Assembly: GCA_965653225.1 (NCBI GenBank)
Contig: CBFGZI010000137.1
Location: forward strand, 1 to 9,509
Direction of reading: 5' to 3'
DNA from: JALZDI01 sp965653225
GTDB lineage: Bacteria > Actinomycetota > Actinomycetes > Propionibacteriales > Nocardioidaceae
Length of the DNA: 9,509 bases
The position numbers and the translations under genes were made by a program. Positions 1 through 6,610 of the stretch are shown piece by piece. Under the pieces are notes generated by a model. It saw only the letters and a list, made by a program, of their open reading frames with translations, did no database searches and was not told where the DNA came from. Numbering within the stretch: the stretch's first letter is position 1; each line of letters begins with the position of its first letter.

Positions 1-53
1 GGTCTTCTTGGCCGCGGTCTTCTTGGTGGTCTTCTTGGCCGCGCGCTTCTTGG
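1..53 (-). repeat. Lys/Ala-rich repeat encoding the TopA tail
   Basis: The 11-mer GGTCTTCTTGG (plus strand) occurs at 1-11, 16-26 and 28-38, with a shorter CTTCTTGG copy near 45-52. On the coding strand it reads as Lys-Lys pairs separated by Ala, Thr and Arg. Basic tails of this kind in actinobacterial TopA are known to bind DNA and aid processive relaxation. The array continues past the left edge, so its full copy number is not visible. Confidence 0.8.
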
Positions 54-2646
54 GTGCGGGCCCCTTGGCACGCTTCTCGGCCAGCAGCTCCGCCGCCCGC
101 AGCAGGGTCACCTCGTCGGGGTTGTCGTCCTTGCGCAGCGTCGCGTTGGTCTCACCGTCGGTGACGTAGGGGCCGAAGCGGCCGTCCTTGACCACCACCG
201 GTTTCTTGGTCTCGGGGTCCTCGCCGAGCTCACGCAGCGGGGCGCTCGCCGACGCGCGGCCACGGCGCTTGGGCTCGCGCAGCAGCGCCACGGCCTCGTC
301 GAGGGTGATGGTGAAAAGCTGCTCCTCGCTCTCCAGCGACCGCGACTCCTTGGCCCGGCGGATGTAGGGCCCGTAGCGGCCGTTGGCGGCCTGGATCTCC
401 TCGCCGGTCTCGGGGTCGTCGCCGAGGGGGCGCGGCAGCGTCAGCAGCCGCAGCGCCTCCTCGAGCGTGATGGTGTCCAGCGACATGGACTTGAACAGCG
501 AGCTGGTGCGCGGCTTGGTGCCCTTGGGTACGTCGTCGTCGAGCACCTCGGTGACGAACGGGCCGAAGCGGCCGTTCTTGGCCACGATCTTGCGGCCGGT
601 CGCCGGGTCCTCGCCGAGCACGTTCTCCATGCCGGCCGGGTTGGCCAGCAGCTCCTGCGCCTTGTCCAGCGTCAGCTCGTCGGGCGGCAGGTCGCCGGGC
701 ACGTTGGCGCGGGTGCCGTCGCTGGTCTCGATGTAGGGCCCGTAGCGGCCGACCCGCAGGGAGACGCCGTCACCGATCTTGAACGTCGACAGCGCGCGGG
801 CGTCGATGTCGCCGAGCTCGCTGACGAGGTTCTTCAGCCCCTCGAGGTCGGCGTTGCCGAAGTAGAACCGGGCCAGCACCTCCGGGCGCATCTCGCGTCC
901 GGCGGCGACGTTGTCGAGCACGTCCTCCATCTCGGCGGTGAAGGAGTAGTCGATCAGGCCCGCGAAGTGCTCCTCGAGCAGCCGCACGACCGCGAACGCC
1001 AGCCACGACGGCACCAGCGCGGTGCCCTTCTTGTACACGTAGCCGCGGTTGAGGATCGTGCCGATGATCGAGGCGTAGGTCGACGGCCGCCCGATCTCGC
1101 GCTGCTCGAGCTCGCGCACCAGCGTGGCCTCGGTGTAGCGGGCCGGCGGCTTGGTCTGGTGCTCCGACGCCTCCAGCGACTCGACGTCGACGCGGTCGCC
1201 CTCGGACACGTCGGGCAGCCGGGTCTCGCGGTCGTCACGCTCGGCGCTGGGGTCGTCGGCGCCCTCGACATAGGCCTTGAGGAACCCGTGGAAGGTGATG
1301 ATGCGCCCGGACGCGGAGAACTCACAGTCCTCGCCGGTCCCGGCCTGCGCGCCGAGCCGGATCGTCACGGTGCGGCCCTGCGCGTCCCTCATCTGCGAGG
1401 CGACCGTGCGCATCCAGATCAGCTCGTACAGGCGGAACTCGTCGCCGTTGAGCCCGGTCTCAGCCGGCGTGCGGAACGTGTCACCGGCCGGGCGGATCGC
1501 CTCGTGCGCCTCCTGCGCGTTCTTGACCTTGCTCTGGTAGACGCGGGCGTCGTCGGGCAGGTACTCCGAGCCGAACAGGTCACGCACCTGGTCGCGCGCC
1601 GCCGCGATGGCGGTCTCCGACAGCGTCACCGAGTCGGTACGCATGTAGGTGATGAAGCCGTTCTCGTACAGCCGCTGCGCCACCTGCATGGTGCGCGAGG
1701 CGCCGTAGCCGAGCTTGCGCGACGCCTCCTGCTGCAGCGTCGTGGTGCGGAACGGCGCGTACGGCGAGCGCCGGTAGGGCTTGGACTCCACCGACCGCAC
1801 GTCGAACGTCTTGTCGCGCAGCGCGCCGGCCAGCGCGCCGGCACGCTCGCCGTCGAGGTGCACGACGCCGTTGCTGCTCTTCAGCTCACCGGTCGGCGCG
1901 AAGTCTCGTCCCTGCGCCACCCGGGCGCCGTCGACCGACACCAGCCTGGCCGGGAACCGGCGCGGGTCCCGGCTCTCACCGGCGTCGAAGACCGCCTCCA
2001 GGTCCCAGTACTGAGCGGTGCGGAACGCCATCCGCTCCCGCTCGCGGTCGACCACCAGGCGGGTGGCCACCGACTGCACCCGGCCCGCGGACAGGCCGGT
2101 CATGACCTTCTTCCACAGCACCGGCGACAGCTCGTAGCCGTACAGCCGGTCGAGGATCCGCCGGGTCTCCTGCGCGTCGACGAGCCGCTCGTCGATGTCG
2201 CGGGCGTTCTCCACCGCCTCCTCGATCGCGCGCCGGGTGATCTCGTGGAACACCATCCGGCGCACCGGGACACGCGGCGTCAGCTCGTCGAGCAGATGCC
2301 AGGCGATCGCCTCGCCCTCGCGGTCCTCGTCAGTGGCCAGGAACAGCTCGTCGGACTCCTTCAGCAGCTTCTTCAGCTTGCTGATCTGCTGCTTCTTGTC
2401 GGTGGGCACGACGTAGATCGGCGTGAACCCCTCGTCGACGTTGACGCCGAGGCGCGCCCAGGACTCGCCCTTGTACTTGGCAGGGATGTCGGCAGCGCTC
2501 TGCGGCAGGTCACGGATGTGACCGATGGAGGACTCGACGACGTAACCGCGGCCGAGGTAGCCCGCGATCGTGCGCGCCTTGGCGGGCGACTCGACGATGA
2601 CGAGCCGCCGCGCGCCGTTGGCGCTGGCCGAGCTGTTCGCTGCCAC
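1..2646 (-). CDS. topA: DNA topoisomerase I (type IA), C-terminal end cut by window edge
   Basis: Relaxes negatively supercoiled DNA by cutting and passing one strand through a transient 5'-phosphotyrosine link. 882 codons are visible, with no stop before base 1. The Toprim domain starts with VIVESPAK (Glu19) and carries the metal-binding Asp106-x-Asp108-x-Glu110 in ATDEDREGE. The catalytic tyrosine is Tyr334 in GFITYMRTDS, followed by the conserved IGRPSTYASII segment. The C-terminal part has four repeats with GR(F/Y)GP(F/Y)(V/I) cores near residues 633, 693, 756 and 824, then a Lys/Ala tail. No Cys4 zinc ribbons are present, unlike the E. coli enzyme; this is the actinobacterial arrangement. 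The GTG start at 2646 is chosen because a GAGGAG lies 10 nt upstream and the protein begins VAANSSASANGARRLVIVES, the expected short N-terminus. It is divergent from the CapA-like gene. Identification is secure; only the tail length is unknown. Confidence 0.98.
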   Translation of the reverse strand, partial: MAANSSASANGARRLVIVESPAKARTIAGYLGRGYVVESSIGHIRDLPQSAADIPAKYKGESWARLGVNVDEGFTPIYVVPTDKKQQISKLKKLLKESDELFLATDEDREGEAIAWHLLDELTPRVPVRRMVFHEITRRAIEEAVENARDIDERLVDAQETRRILDRLYGYELSPVLWKKVMTGLSAGRVQSVATRLVVDRERERMAFRTAQYWDLEAVFDAGESRDPRRFPARLVSVDGARVAQGRDFAPTGELKSSNGVVHLDGERAGALAGALRDKTFDVRSVESKPYRRSPYAPFRTTTLQQEASRKLGYGASRTMQVAQRLYENGFITYMRTDSVTLSETAIAAARDQVRDLFGSEYLPDDARVYQSKVKNAQEAHEAIRPAGDTFRTPAETGLNGDEFRLYELIWMRTVASQMRDAQGRTVTIRLGAQAGTGEDCEFSASGRIITFHGFLKAYVEGADDPSAERDDRETRLPDVSEGDRVDVESLEASEHQTKPPARYTEATLVRELEQREIGRPSTYASIIGTILNRGYVYKKGTALVPSWLAFAVVRLLEEHFAGLIDYSFTAEMEDVLDNVAAGREMRPEVLARFYFGNADLEGLKNLVSELGDIDARALSTFKIGDGVSLRVGRYGPYIETSDGTRANVPGDLPPDELTLDKAQELLANPAGMENVLGEDPATGRKIVAKNGRFGPFVTEVLDDDVPKGTKPRTSSLFKSMSLDTITLEEALRLLTLPRPLGDDPETGEEIQAANGRYGPYIRRAKESRSLESEEQLFTITLDEAVALLREPKRRGRASASAPLRELGEDPETKKPVVVKDGRFGPYVTDGETNATLRKDDNPDEVTLLRAAELLAEKRAKGPAPKKRAAKKTTKKTAAKKT

Positions 2647-2681
2647 TGCTGCTCTACTCCTCGCTGGGGCACAGGTTCGGA

Positions 2682-2694
2682 AACCGTAACGGTT
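2682..2694. promoter_or_regulatory. 13-bp inverted repeat, candidate operator between topA and the CapA-like gene
   Basis: AACCGT-A-ACGGTT is a perfect 6-bp inverted repeat around one central base, 36 bp upstream of the topA GTG. A further GGTT at 2674-2677 makes a GGTT..AACC..GGTT series. Read on the minus strand, the element contains TACGGT (2683-2688), which fits a TANNNT -10 box and would place a topA transcript start near 2676. It could be an operator overlapping the topA promoter, or part of the promoter itself. No matching -35 box is clear. Confidence 0.35.
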
Positions 2695-2806
2695 ACTGGC
2701 CCCTTAGCTGTTCCGTACCCAGATGAGCACGGCCCGCCCGAGACGGCCAACCGCCTCGTCCAGGTAACGCTGGGTTTGCGGTGGCCCAGGGTCTGGGGGC
2801 CGCTCG

Positions 2807-2817
2807 TACCGTACCGT
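2807..2817 (+). promoter_or_regulatory. Candidate -10 region for the CapA-like gene, possibly leaderless
   Basis: Two overlapping TACCGT hexamers (2807-2812 and 2812-2817) match the actinobacterial TANNNT -10 pattern. The second ends 6 nt before the ATG at 2824, which would put the transcription start at or next to the A of the start codon. The only purine-rich stretch before the ATG, GAGG at 2819-2822, is 1 nt away and too close to act as a normal ribosome binding site. No clear -35 box is seen. This is inferred from motif position only. Confidence 0.35.
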
Positions 2818-2823
2818 CGAGGC

Positions 2824-4026
2824 ATGGGTGCCCGCGCACTGTGTGCCGTCGCGGCGCTCGGTGTGACGCTCCTCGCGTGCACCTCCGAGCAGGTGCATCC
2901 CACCGCCCCGGATCGGTCCACGGCGTCGCGTGACACGGTCCGAGCAGGCCAGGATGCGCCGTCCACCGAGCCTACGCAACCTGCCAAGGCGCCCTCCAAC
3001 CCGCCCGGCGGCCCGGGGCGCGTGGCGGGGAGCGTGCCTGAGACCAGGATCACCCTGGTCGGTGACATCATGCTGGGGCGCCGGGTCGGTGAGGCCGCCG
3101 CCGCGGCCGGGGACCCGGCGGCACCGCTGCGGCCGCTGCAGCGGCGGCTGGCGTCCGCGGACATCACGGTCGGGAACCTGGAGAGCACGCTGTCGCGGGC
3201 GGGTCCGCCCCGGCAGGGTGACGACTCCTTCGCCGCGCCGCCGACCGTGCTGCCCGGCCTGGCGGCCTCCGGCTTCGACGTGCTGTCGCTGGCCAACAAC
3301 CACACCGGCGACTTCGGGGACGTGGCCCTGCTGCAGACGGTGCGGCGGGTCGAGCACAGCGCGGTCGAGCCGGTCGGCGCCGGTCGTGACGCCGCGGCCG
3401 CGTGGCAGCCGGTGGTGGTGCGGCGGCACGGCGTGCGGTTCGGGTTCGTGGCGTTCAACGCGATCGGGGAGACGCCGCGGGCGACGGCGTCGACACCCGG
3501 TGTCGCCTCGGTACGGATGCAGCCGAGGACCGGGCCGCTCAACCAGGCGGACCTGGACCGGGCGGTCCGCACGATCCGTGCTCTGCGGGACCGGGCCGAC
3601 GTGGTGGTCGTGCTCCCGCACTGGGGTGCGCAGTACACCCATGTCCCGGTGCCGGCGCAGCGACGGGTGGGGCAGGCGCTGGTGGCGGCCGGCGCCGACG
3701 TCGTGGTGGGTGGCCACCCGCACTGGGTGCAGCCGGTGCAGCGCGTACGCCGCGGGCAGTCTGGCAAGCAGACCGGTGAGCAGAACGCCGGCGTCGGGCT
3801 GGTCGTGTACTCGCTGGGCAACTTCGTGTTCGACATGGACTTCATGCGCCAGACGCAGGAGGGCGTGCTGTGCGACCTGATGTTCGCCGGCGACCGGCTG
3901 CGCGCGGTCCGGTTCACGCCGTACGTGATCGGGTCGGACTTCGCGCCACGGGTGGAGCGCGGCCCGCGTGCGCGGGAGATCCTGCGGCCGCTCGGCGTGC
4001 CCCGTGTGGTGCGGCTCGGGGGCTGA
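2824..4026 (+). CDS. CapA/PgsA-family metallophosphatase-like lipoprotein
   Basis: A 400-residue secreted protein. Residues 1-19 form a short lipoprotein signal peptide ending in the lipobox LLAC with Cys19 as the lipid-modified residue. A Pro/Ser/Thr/Ala-rich linker (about 20-74) follows. The rest matches the poly-gamma-glutamate capsule protein CapA/PgsA family, which has a calcineurin-like metallophosphoesterase fold: LVGDIMLGR (Asp81), GNLES (Asn118, Glu120), LANNHTGDFG (Asn158, Asn159, His160), PHWG (His266), GGHPHW (His298, His300) and YSLGNFVFD (Asn333). All these ligand-type residues are present, so the domain is probably active, but its substrate is unknown. No capB or capC synthase genes lie nearby, so a role in poly-gamma-glutamate export should not be assumed; many actinobacteria have such orphan CapA proteins. 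The ATG at 2824 gives a proper signal peptide; the same frame stays open far upstream but only antisense to topA. Confidence 0.92.
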   Translation: MGARALCAVAALGVTLLACTSEQVHPTAPDRSTASRDTVRAGQDAPSTEPTQPAKAPSNPPGGPGRVAGSVPETRITLVGDIMLGRRVGEAAAAAGDPAAPLRPLQRRLASADITVGNLESTLSRAGPPRQGDDSFAAPPTVLPGLAASGFDVLSLANNHTGDFGDVALLQTVRRVEHSAVEPVGAGRDAAAAWQPVVVRRHGVRFGFVAFNAIGETPRATASTPGVASVRMQPRTGPLNQADLDRAVRTIRALRDRADVVVVLPHWGAQYTHVPVPAQRRVGQALVAAGADVVVGGHPHWVQPVQRVRRGQSGKQTGEQNAGVGLVVYSLGNFVFDMDFMRQTQEGVLCDLMFAGDRLRAVRFTPYVIGSDFAPRVERGPRAREILRPLGVPRVVRLGG

Positions 4027-4028
4027 CA

Positions 4029-4055
4029 CTGACACGACCCCTGGTCGGGGGTCAG
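4029..4055. terminator. Candidate hairpin between convergent genes, overlapping the peptidase stop codon
   Basis: CTGAC at 4029-4033 can pair with GTCAG at 4051-4055, and inside or instead of it GACCCC (4036-4041) pairs with GGGGTC (4048-4053) around a 6-nt loop. It lies in the 25-bp gap between the CapA-like stop (4024-4026) and the M28 stop (4052-4054) and includes the latter. There is no T-tract on either side, so it would be a tract-less actinobacterial terminator or only a convergence hairpin. Confidence 0.45.
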
Positions 4056-5083
4056 CCGCTGAGCCACTCCCAGGCGACCCGGCCGGTACGCGCGAGCTGG
4101 GCGGGGCTCACGACCGACGGGACGTCGCCGGGGCTGTGGTAACCGGCGTACGGCGTGCTGCCGAGGCGGGCCGCGGCCTCACCGGCCAGCTCGAACGACC
4201 AGTGGTCGCTCGCGGCGTTGTCGCTGCAGGTCTGCACGGGCACGCCCGCCTCGTCGGCGGCCCGCACCAGCTGCGAGCGCACCGTCAGCGGTGACACGCC
4301 CCCGGTGCACACGGGCACGACCCGGCCGACGCCGACCCGGTCCAGCGACACCATGCCGCGCAGGGAGCGACGCTCTGGTGCCGACATCCGGTTTTCGTAC
4401 ACCCGGGACCCGAAGTGGTGCATGGCGTCGCCGTCGCCGCGCGGCTCCTCGGCCGCGAACGCGACGAACACCACGGGCAGCCTCGGCCGCTCGTGGACGG
4501 CCATCCGGGCGAGCTCGAGCAGCACGGCAACGCCCGAGGCGTTGTCCTCCGCGCCCGGTGCCTGCGGAACGGTGTCGAGGTGGGCGCCGACCAGCAGGTG
4601 GCGCCGGGAGGGGCGGAACGACCTCGGGGTGGCGACGACGTTCCACGTGCGGCCGGCGGGGACGGGCACGCCCCAGGAGACCCCGGCCGGAACCCGGAGC
4701 CGCTGACGCCGCACGTCGTAGCCGAGGCCGGACAGGCGGCTCGCCACGCCGCGGGCCGCACGCCGGTACGCGGCGGTTGTCGCCTCGCGCGGACCGATCC
4801 GCCCGGCCAGCCAGCGCACTGTGGCCATCGCCGGCGTCGCCCGGAACCGCGGCGGCAGGGCTCGGTTCGCGTCCGCGTCAGGGCGCCGGGTCGGAGGCGT
4901 CGGCCGCGCGGTCTCCGCGGGCCGGGTCGCCGGGCTGCTCGCGGGGCTGCTCGCTGGACCGGCGGCGGGAGCGCGCGGCGCCCCGGTGGGCTCAGCGGTG
5001 GGCTCAGCGGTGGGCTCACCGGCGGACTCGCAGCCGGACAACAGGCTGCCCAGGACGAGCATCGAGACCAGCCACCGGCGCAC
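4052..5083 (-). CDS. M28-family zinc aminopeptidase, lipoprotein
   Basis: A 343-residue secreted peptidase. The N-terminus VRRWLVSMLVLGSLLSGC is a lipoprotein signal with two arginines and a lipobox ending at Cys18. A Glu/Pro/Thr/Ala linker with EPTA repeats runs to about residue 70. The catalytic domain carries the full M28 set: His168 and Asp170 (GAHLDTV), bridging Asp180 (EDNASGVA), Glu212 and Glu213 (AAEEP), Asp248 (SLDRVG) and His316 (GYHSPGD). Family knowledge says such enzymes bind two zinc ions and remove N-terminal residues from peptides outside the cell. Cys259 and Cys286 could form a disulfide. The GTG at 5083 is preferred: it lies 14 nt after the methyltransferase stop and supplies the basic n-region, while the ATG at 5062 would leave an uncharged 11-residue leader. 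No good Shine-Dalgarno is seen, which suggests translational coupling to the methyltransferase. Substrate specificity cannot be read. Confidence 0.93.
   Translation of the reverse strand: MRRWLVSMLVLGSLLSGCESAGEPTAEPTAEPTGAPRAPAAGPASSPASSPATRPAETARPTPPTRRPDADANRALPPRFRATPAMATVRWLAGRIGPREATTAAYRRAARGVASRLSGLGYDVRRQRLRVPAGVSWGVPVPAGRTWNVVATPRSFRPSRRHLLVGAHLDTVPQAPGAEDNASGVAVLLELARMAVHERPRLPVVFVAFAAEEPRGDGDAMHHFGSRVYENRMSAPERRSLRGMVSLDRVGVGRVVPVCTGGVSPLTVRSQLVRAADEAGVPVQTCSDNAASDHWSFELAGEAAARLGSTPYAGYHSPGDVPSVVSPAQLARTGRVAWEWLSG
4985..5020 (-). repeat. Three tandem 12-bp units encoding EPTA repeats
   Basis: GGTGGGCTCAGC repeats at 4985-4996 and 4997-5008, with a third copy at 5009-5020 carrying one change. 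They encode EPTAEPTAEPTG just after the lipidated cysteine of the M28 peptidase. The neighbouring linker also has a PASS repeat (about 4930-4965). The units keep frame, so slippage would only change linker length between the membrane anchor and the enzyme. Confidence 0.85.
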
Positions 5084-5097
5084 GCTGCCAGGATCGC

Positions 5098-6591
5098 TCA
5101 GCCGGGCGGCTCCACCAACCCGTCGGCCACCAGCTCGCGCACCCGTCCGGCGTACTCGGCGCGCAGCTCGGCTGCGTCGCGGTCGAGCAGGCTGGCCAGC
5201 GCGTCGAGGATCTGCCCGACCGTCAGGTCGCCGTCGCAGGCACCGACCAGCCCGGCCTCGACCGTGTCGGCCTGTCGCGCCCGGCGTACGCCACGTTGGC
5301 GGCGCAGCACGATGCGTTCGGGGTGCTGCTCCCCCGGCGGTCCGTACGTCTCCTGCACGAGGTCGGGCGCGGCCCGCAGCCGGGCGTCGAGCAGGTCGGC
5401 GTGGGCGTCGAGCCAGTCGGTGCGTCGGCCCCAGGCGGTGACCTCGGCGCCGAGCGGCTGCTCGACCTCGTACGGCCAGTCCTCCAGCCGGACGACCGGA
5501 TGGTCGCGGTCGGCGCGCCGCAGGTTGACCCAGCCGAACCCGACGGCCTCGACCTGCTGCTCGGCGAACCAGCCGAGCCAGGCGTCGTAGCGACGCCCGT
5601 AGTCGGGGCTGCGGTGCAGGCCGGCATCCTCCAGCCACATCTCGACGTAGCGCTCCGGGTCGACCACCTCGCGCTGCAGCACCCAGGCGTCGCAGCCGGT
5701 GCCCTCCAGCCACCCGGCGAGCCGGTCCTGCCACGGCTCGCCGGTCCGGTGCTCCCAGTTGGCGAGCATCTGGCACCACCCGTCGGGCCGCAGGTGCCGG
5801 TGCACCGTCGAGACGATGCGACGGACGAGCTCGTCGCCGGGCAGGCCGGAGTCGCGGTAGACCAGCCGGTCGCCGGTGCCGGGGGAGATCACGAACGGCG
5901 GGTTGGTGATGACGAGGTCGAAGTGCTCGCCGGCCACCGGGTCGAACAGGCTGCCCTCGCGCAGGTCGACCTCGATGTCGTTGAGCACGGCGTTGACCCG
6001 GGCCATCGACAGCGCGCGCCGGTTGACGTCGGTGGCGACTGTGTGCGCGCAGTGGGTGGACAGGTGCAGCGACTGCACCCCCGACCCGGTGCCCAGGTCG
6101 AGCGCGGAGCCGAACGCCTCGCGCTGCGTCAGCTGTGCCAGCGTGGTCGAGGCGGCGCTGACGTTGAGCACGTGGTCGGAAGGGACCCTCCGTTCGCCGC
6201 CGTCGAGTCCGGGCACGAGGTCGGAGAGCACCCACCAGTCGTGCTGCTCGTCGGCGTACGGCCGCACGTCGACGACGGCACGCACCTCGTCGACCGAGCG
6301 CTGCAGCACCCCGGCCGTGCACAGCGGCTCCAGCAGCCGCGGAAGCGCGCGCTCGGTCGCGTCGACCGGCACCGGCACCTGCAGCTGCCACAGCCGTACG
6401 AGGGTGGCCAGTGGCGAGCCGTCGGTCGTCGCCCGCAGCCCCGGCGTCGTCTCGTTGCGGAACAGCGCCGACGACGCGGCCGTGCCGAGGAGCGCGCCGA
6501 CGCCGTCGACGGTGTAGCCGGCCGCGGTCAGCGCGTCCCGCAGAGCCAGCACGGTCGCGGGCGCGAGGTCGAGGTCCTGGTCGGCGAGCAT
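5098..6591 (-). CDS. Class I SAM-dependent methyltransferase, NPPF type, about 500 residues
   Basis: A 497-residue cytosolic protein. The central part holds a Rossmann methyltransferase: motif I ALDLGTGSGVQ (Asp165, Gly167, Gly169, Gly171), an acidic strand end in ATDVNRRAL, and the catalytic ITNPPF motif (Asn230-Pro-Pro-Phe233). NPPF/NPPY enzymes of the 'small methyltransferase' group act on exocyclic amino or amide nitrogens (glutamine, adenine, guanine). Residues 1-150 and 330-497 are extensions of the type now given separate DUF names in actinobacterial homologues. The likely target, rRNA, tRNA or a protein glutamine, is unknown. The ATG at 6591 is chosen over those at 6612 and 6654 because AGGA sits 7 nt upstream and the longer starts would run into the divergent sulfotransferase gene. 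It precedes the M28 peptidase by 14 nt, suggesting one transcript. No frameshift or lost motif is seen. Confidence 0.9.
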   Translation of the reverse strand: MLADQDLDLAPATVLALRDALTAAGYTVDGVGALLGTAASSALFRNETTPGLRATTDGSPLATLVRLWQLQVPVPVDATERALPRLLEPLCTAGVLQRSVDEVRAVVDVRPYADEQHDWWVLSDLVPGLDGGERRVPSDHVLNVSAASTTLAQLTQREAFGSALDLGTGSGVQSLHLSTHCAHTVATDVNRRALSMARVNAVLNDIEVDLREGSLFDPVAGEHFDLVITNPPFVISPGTGDRLVYRDSGLPGDELVRRIVSTVHRHLRPDGWCQMLANWEHRTGEPWQDRLAGWLEGTGCDAWVLQREVVDPERYVEMWLEDAGLHRSPDYGRRYDAWLGWFAEQQVEAVGFGWVNLRRADRDHPVVRLEDWPYEVEQPLGAEVTAWGRRTDWLDAHADLLDARLRAAPDLVQETYGPPGEQHPERIVLRRQRGVRRARQADTVEAGLVGACDGDLTVGQILDALASLLDRDAAELRAEYAGRVRELVADGLVEPPG

Positions 6592-6596
6592 GTGCC

Positions 6597-6602
6597 TATC
6601 CT
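6597..6602 (+). promoter_or_regulatory. Candidate -10 box for the sulfotransferase gene, leaderless
   Basis: TATCCT fits the TANNNT -10 pattern and ends 8 nt before the ATG at 6611, the spacing expected if transcription starts at the start codon itself. No Shine-Dalgarno precedes that ATG. The hexamer also overlaps the AGGA that serves as ribosome binding site of the methyltransferase on the other strand. A -35 box is not evident; it would fall inside the methyltransferase coding region. Confidence 0.4.
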
Positions 6603-6610
6603 CGTCGATC

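Larger units (their letters stand above)
2647..2823. other. Divergent intergenic region, topA to the CapA-like gene
   Basis: This 177-bp gap is the longest non-coding stretch in the window. It must hold the promoters of both divergent genes. It contains the topA ribosome binding site (GAGGAG, near 2657-2662), the 13-bp palindrome at 2682-2694 and the TACCGT repeat at 2807-2817. A 14-codon ATG-to-TAA frame at 2723-2767 has no ribosome binding site or recognisable content. I see no tRNA, riboswitch or terminator fold here. Confidence 0.7.

Noticed and set aside
2723..2767. Small 14-codon ORF (MSTARPRRPTASSR) upstream of the CapA-like gene, possible leader peptide
   Set aside because: No ribosome binding site, no codons suggesting attenuation, and chance frames this short are common.
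967..2823. Long open frame antisense to topA, running into the CapA-like gene
   Set aside because: Its translation is an Arg/Leu/Val/Asp/His-rich shadow of topA with no domain motif. High third-position GC keeps antisense frames open. The real gene in this frame begins at 2824.
2373..4067. 564-residue and 443-residue minus-strand frames opposite the CapA-like gene
   Set aside because: Compositionally biased (Arg, Thr, Pro, Ser), no recognisable motif, and they overlap genes with full catalytic signatures on the other strand and in topA.
5084..6391. Upstream extension of the M28 peptidase frame to 779 residues, as a methyltransferase-peptidase fusion
   Set aside because: The extension is an Arg/Ala-rich out-of-frame reading of the methyltransferase gene, and it would bury the lipoprotein signal peptide inside the protein.
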